A stretch of DNA of 33,052 nt, from positions 1 through 33,052 of the forward strand of contig JADGHB010000028.1 of the NCBI GenBank assembly GCA_019689635.1. The letters are read 5' to 3'. Shown in pieces: positions 32,994 to 33,052 of the stretch. Under the pieces are notes generated by a model. It was given only the letters and a program-made list of their open reading frames with translations, did no database searches and was not told the DNA's origin. A program made the translations under genes and the position numbers. How positions within the stretch are numbered: position 1 is the first letter of the stretch; every line of letters starts with the position of its first letter. The stretch is from Nevskia sp. GTDB taxonomy: Bacteria > Pseudomonadota > Gammaproteobacteria > Nevskiales > Nevskiaceae.

Positions 32994-33052
32994 ATCCTAG
33001 CGTCGCGAGACCGCGCCCACGTCGATCCCGCACGCAGACATTGGCGAAGCGG

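Overview
The window is chromosomal, very GC-rich DNA, tightly packed with genes and almost entirely core in character. Gene content and order point to a high-GC gammaproteobacterium. As I recall the Pseudomonas aeruginosa map, two conserved blocks appear here: purM-purN-DUF3108 / hda / DUF2069-wrbA / proS (PA0943-PA0956 region) and moeB-prmC-prfA-hemA / TPR-lolB-(ispE)-tRNA-Gln-prs-rplY (PA4663-PA4671 region). Genus cannot be fixed from the sequence. I saw no phage, insertion sequence, CRISPR array, defence island or rRNA.

Layout. 1-2687: a truncated thioesterase-like gene, divergent from an SDR oxidoreductase and a D-glycerate 3-kinase-like gene. 2627-8673: a cell-envelope stretch with two divergent L,D-transpeptidase-family genes, a DUF2236 (MpaB-type) gene, a BON-domain exported protein, a small membrane protein and a PBP4-type DD-carboxypeptidase. 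8730-9439: two small exported proteins, one with eight cysteines and one with Pro-Pro-Val-Val-Tyr repeats. 9503-12706: a Nudix plus metallo-beta-lactamase fusion facing a GNAT-P450 pair. 12754-16835: purine synthesis (purM, purN), DUF3108, the DnaA-inactivator homologue hda, DUF2069 and wrbA. 16904-21014: a LysM lipoprotein, an Asp/Asn hydroxylase-type dioxygenase, a lytic transglycosylase and proS. 21196-23915: a KimA-type permease and an outer-membrane barrel. 24034-28430: hemA, prfA, prmC, moeB and a small JAB-fold relative that lacks its metal ligands. 28536-32952: a TPR lipoprotein, lolB, tRNA-Gln, prs and rplY.

How the genes work together. PBP4 trims pentapeptides to tetrapeptides, the donor used by L,D-transpeptidases, so 2627-8673 plausibly forms a peptidoglycan-remodelling neighbourhood. 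PrfA and PrmC are enzyme and substrate (PrmC methylates the GGQ glutamine of release factors). Eight same-strand gene pairs overlap by exactly four bases (ATGA or GTGA), suggesting widespread translational coupling.

The points most worth a second look are: an 11-bp-phased TTCAG direct repeat at the same distance upstream of two unlinked exported-protein genes; the JAB-like protein without its Glu and His ligands beside moeB; the absence of ispE from its usual place between lolB and tRNA-Gln; the Nudix-metallo-beta-lactamase fusion with a possibly leaderless GTG start; and tandem palindromes after tRNA-Gln. I did not find a clear multi-gene novel system.
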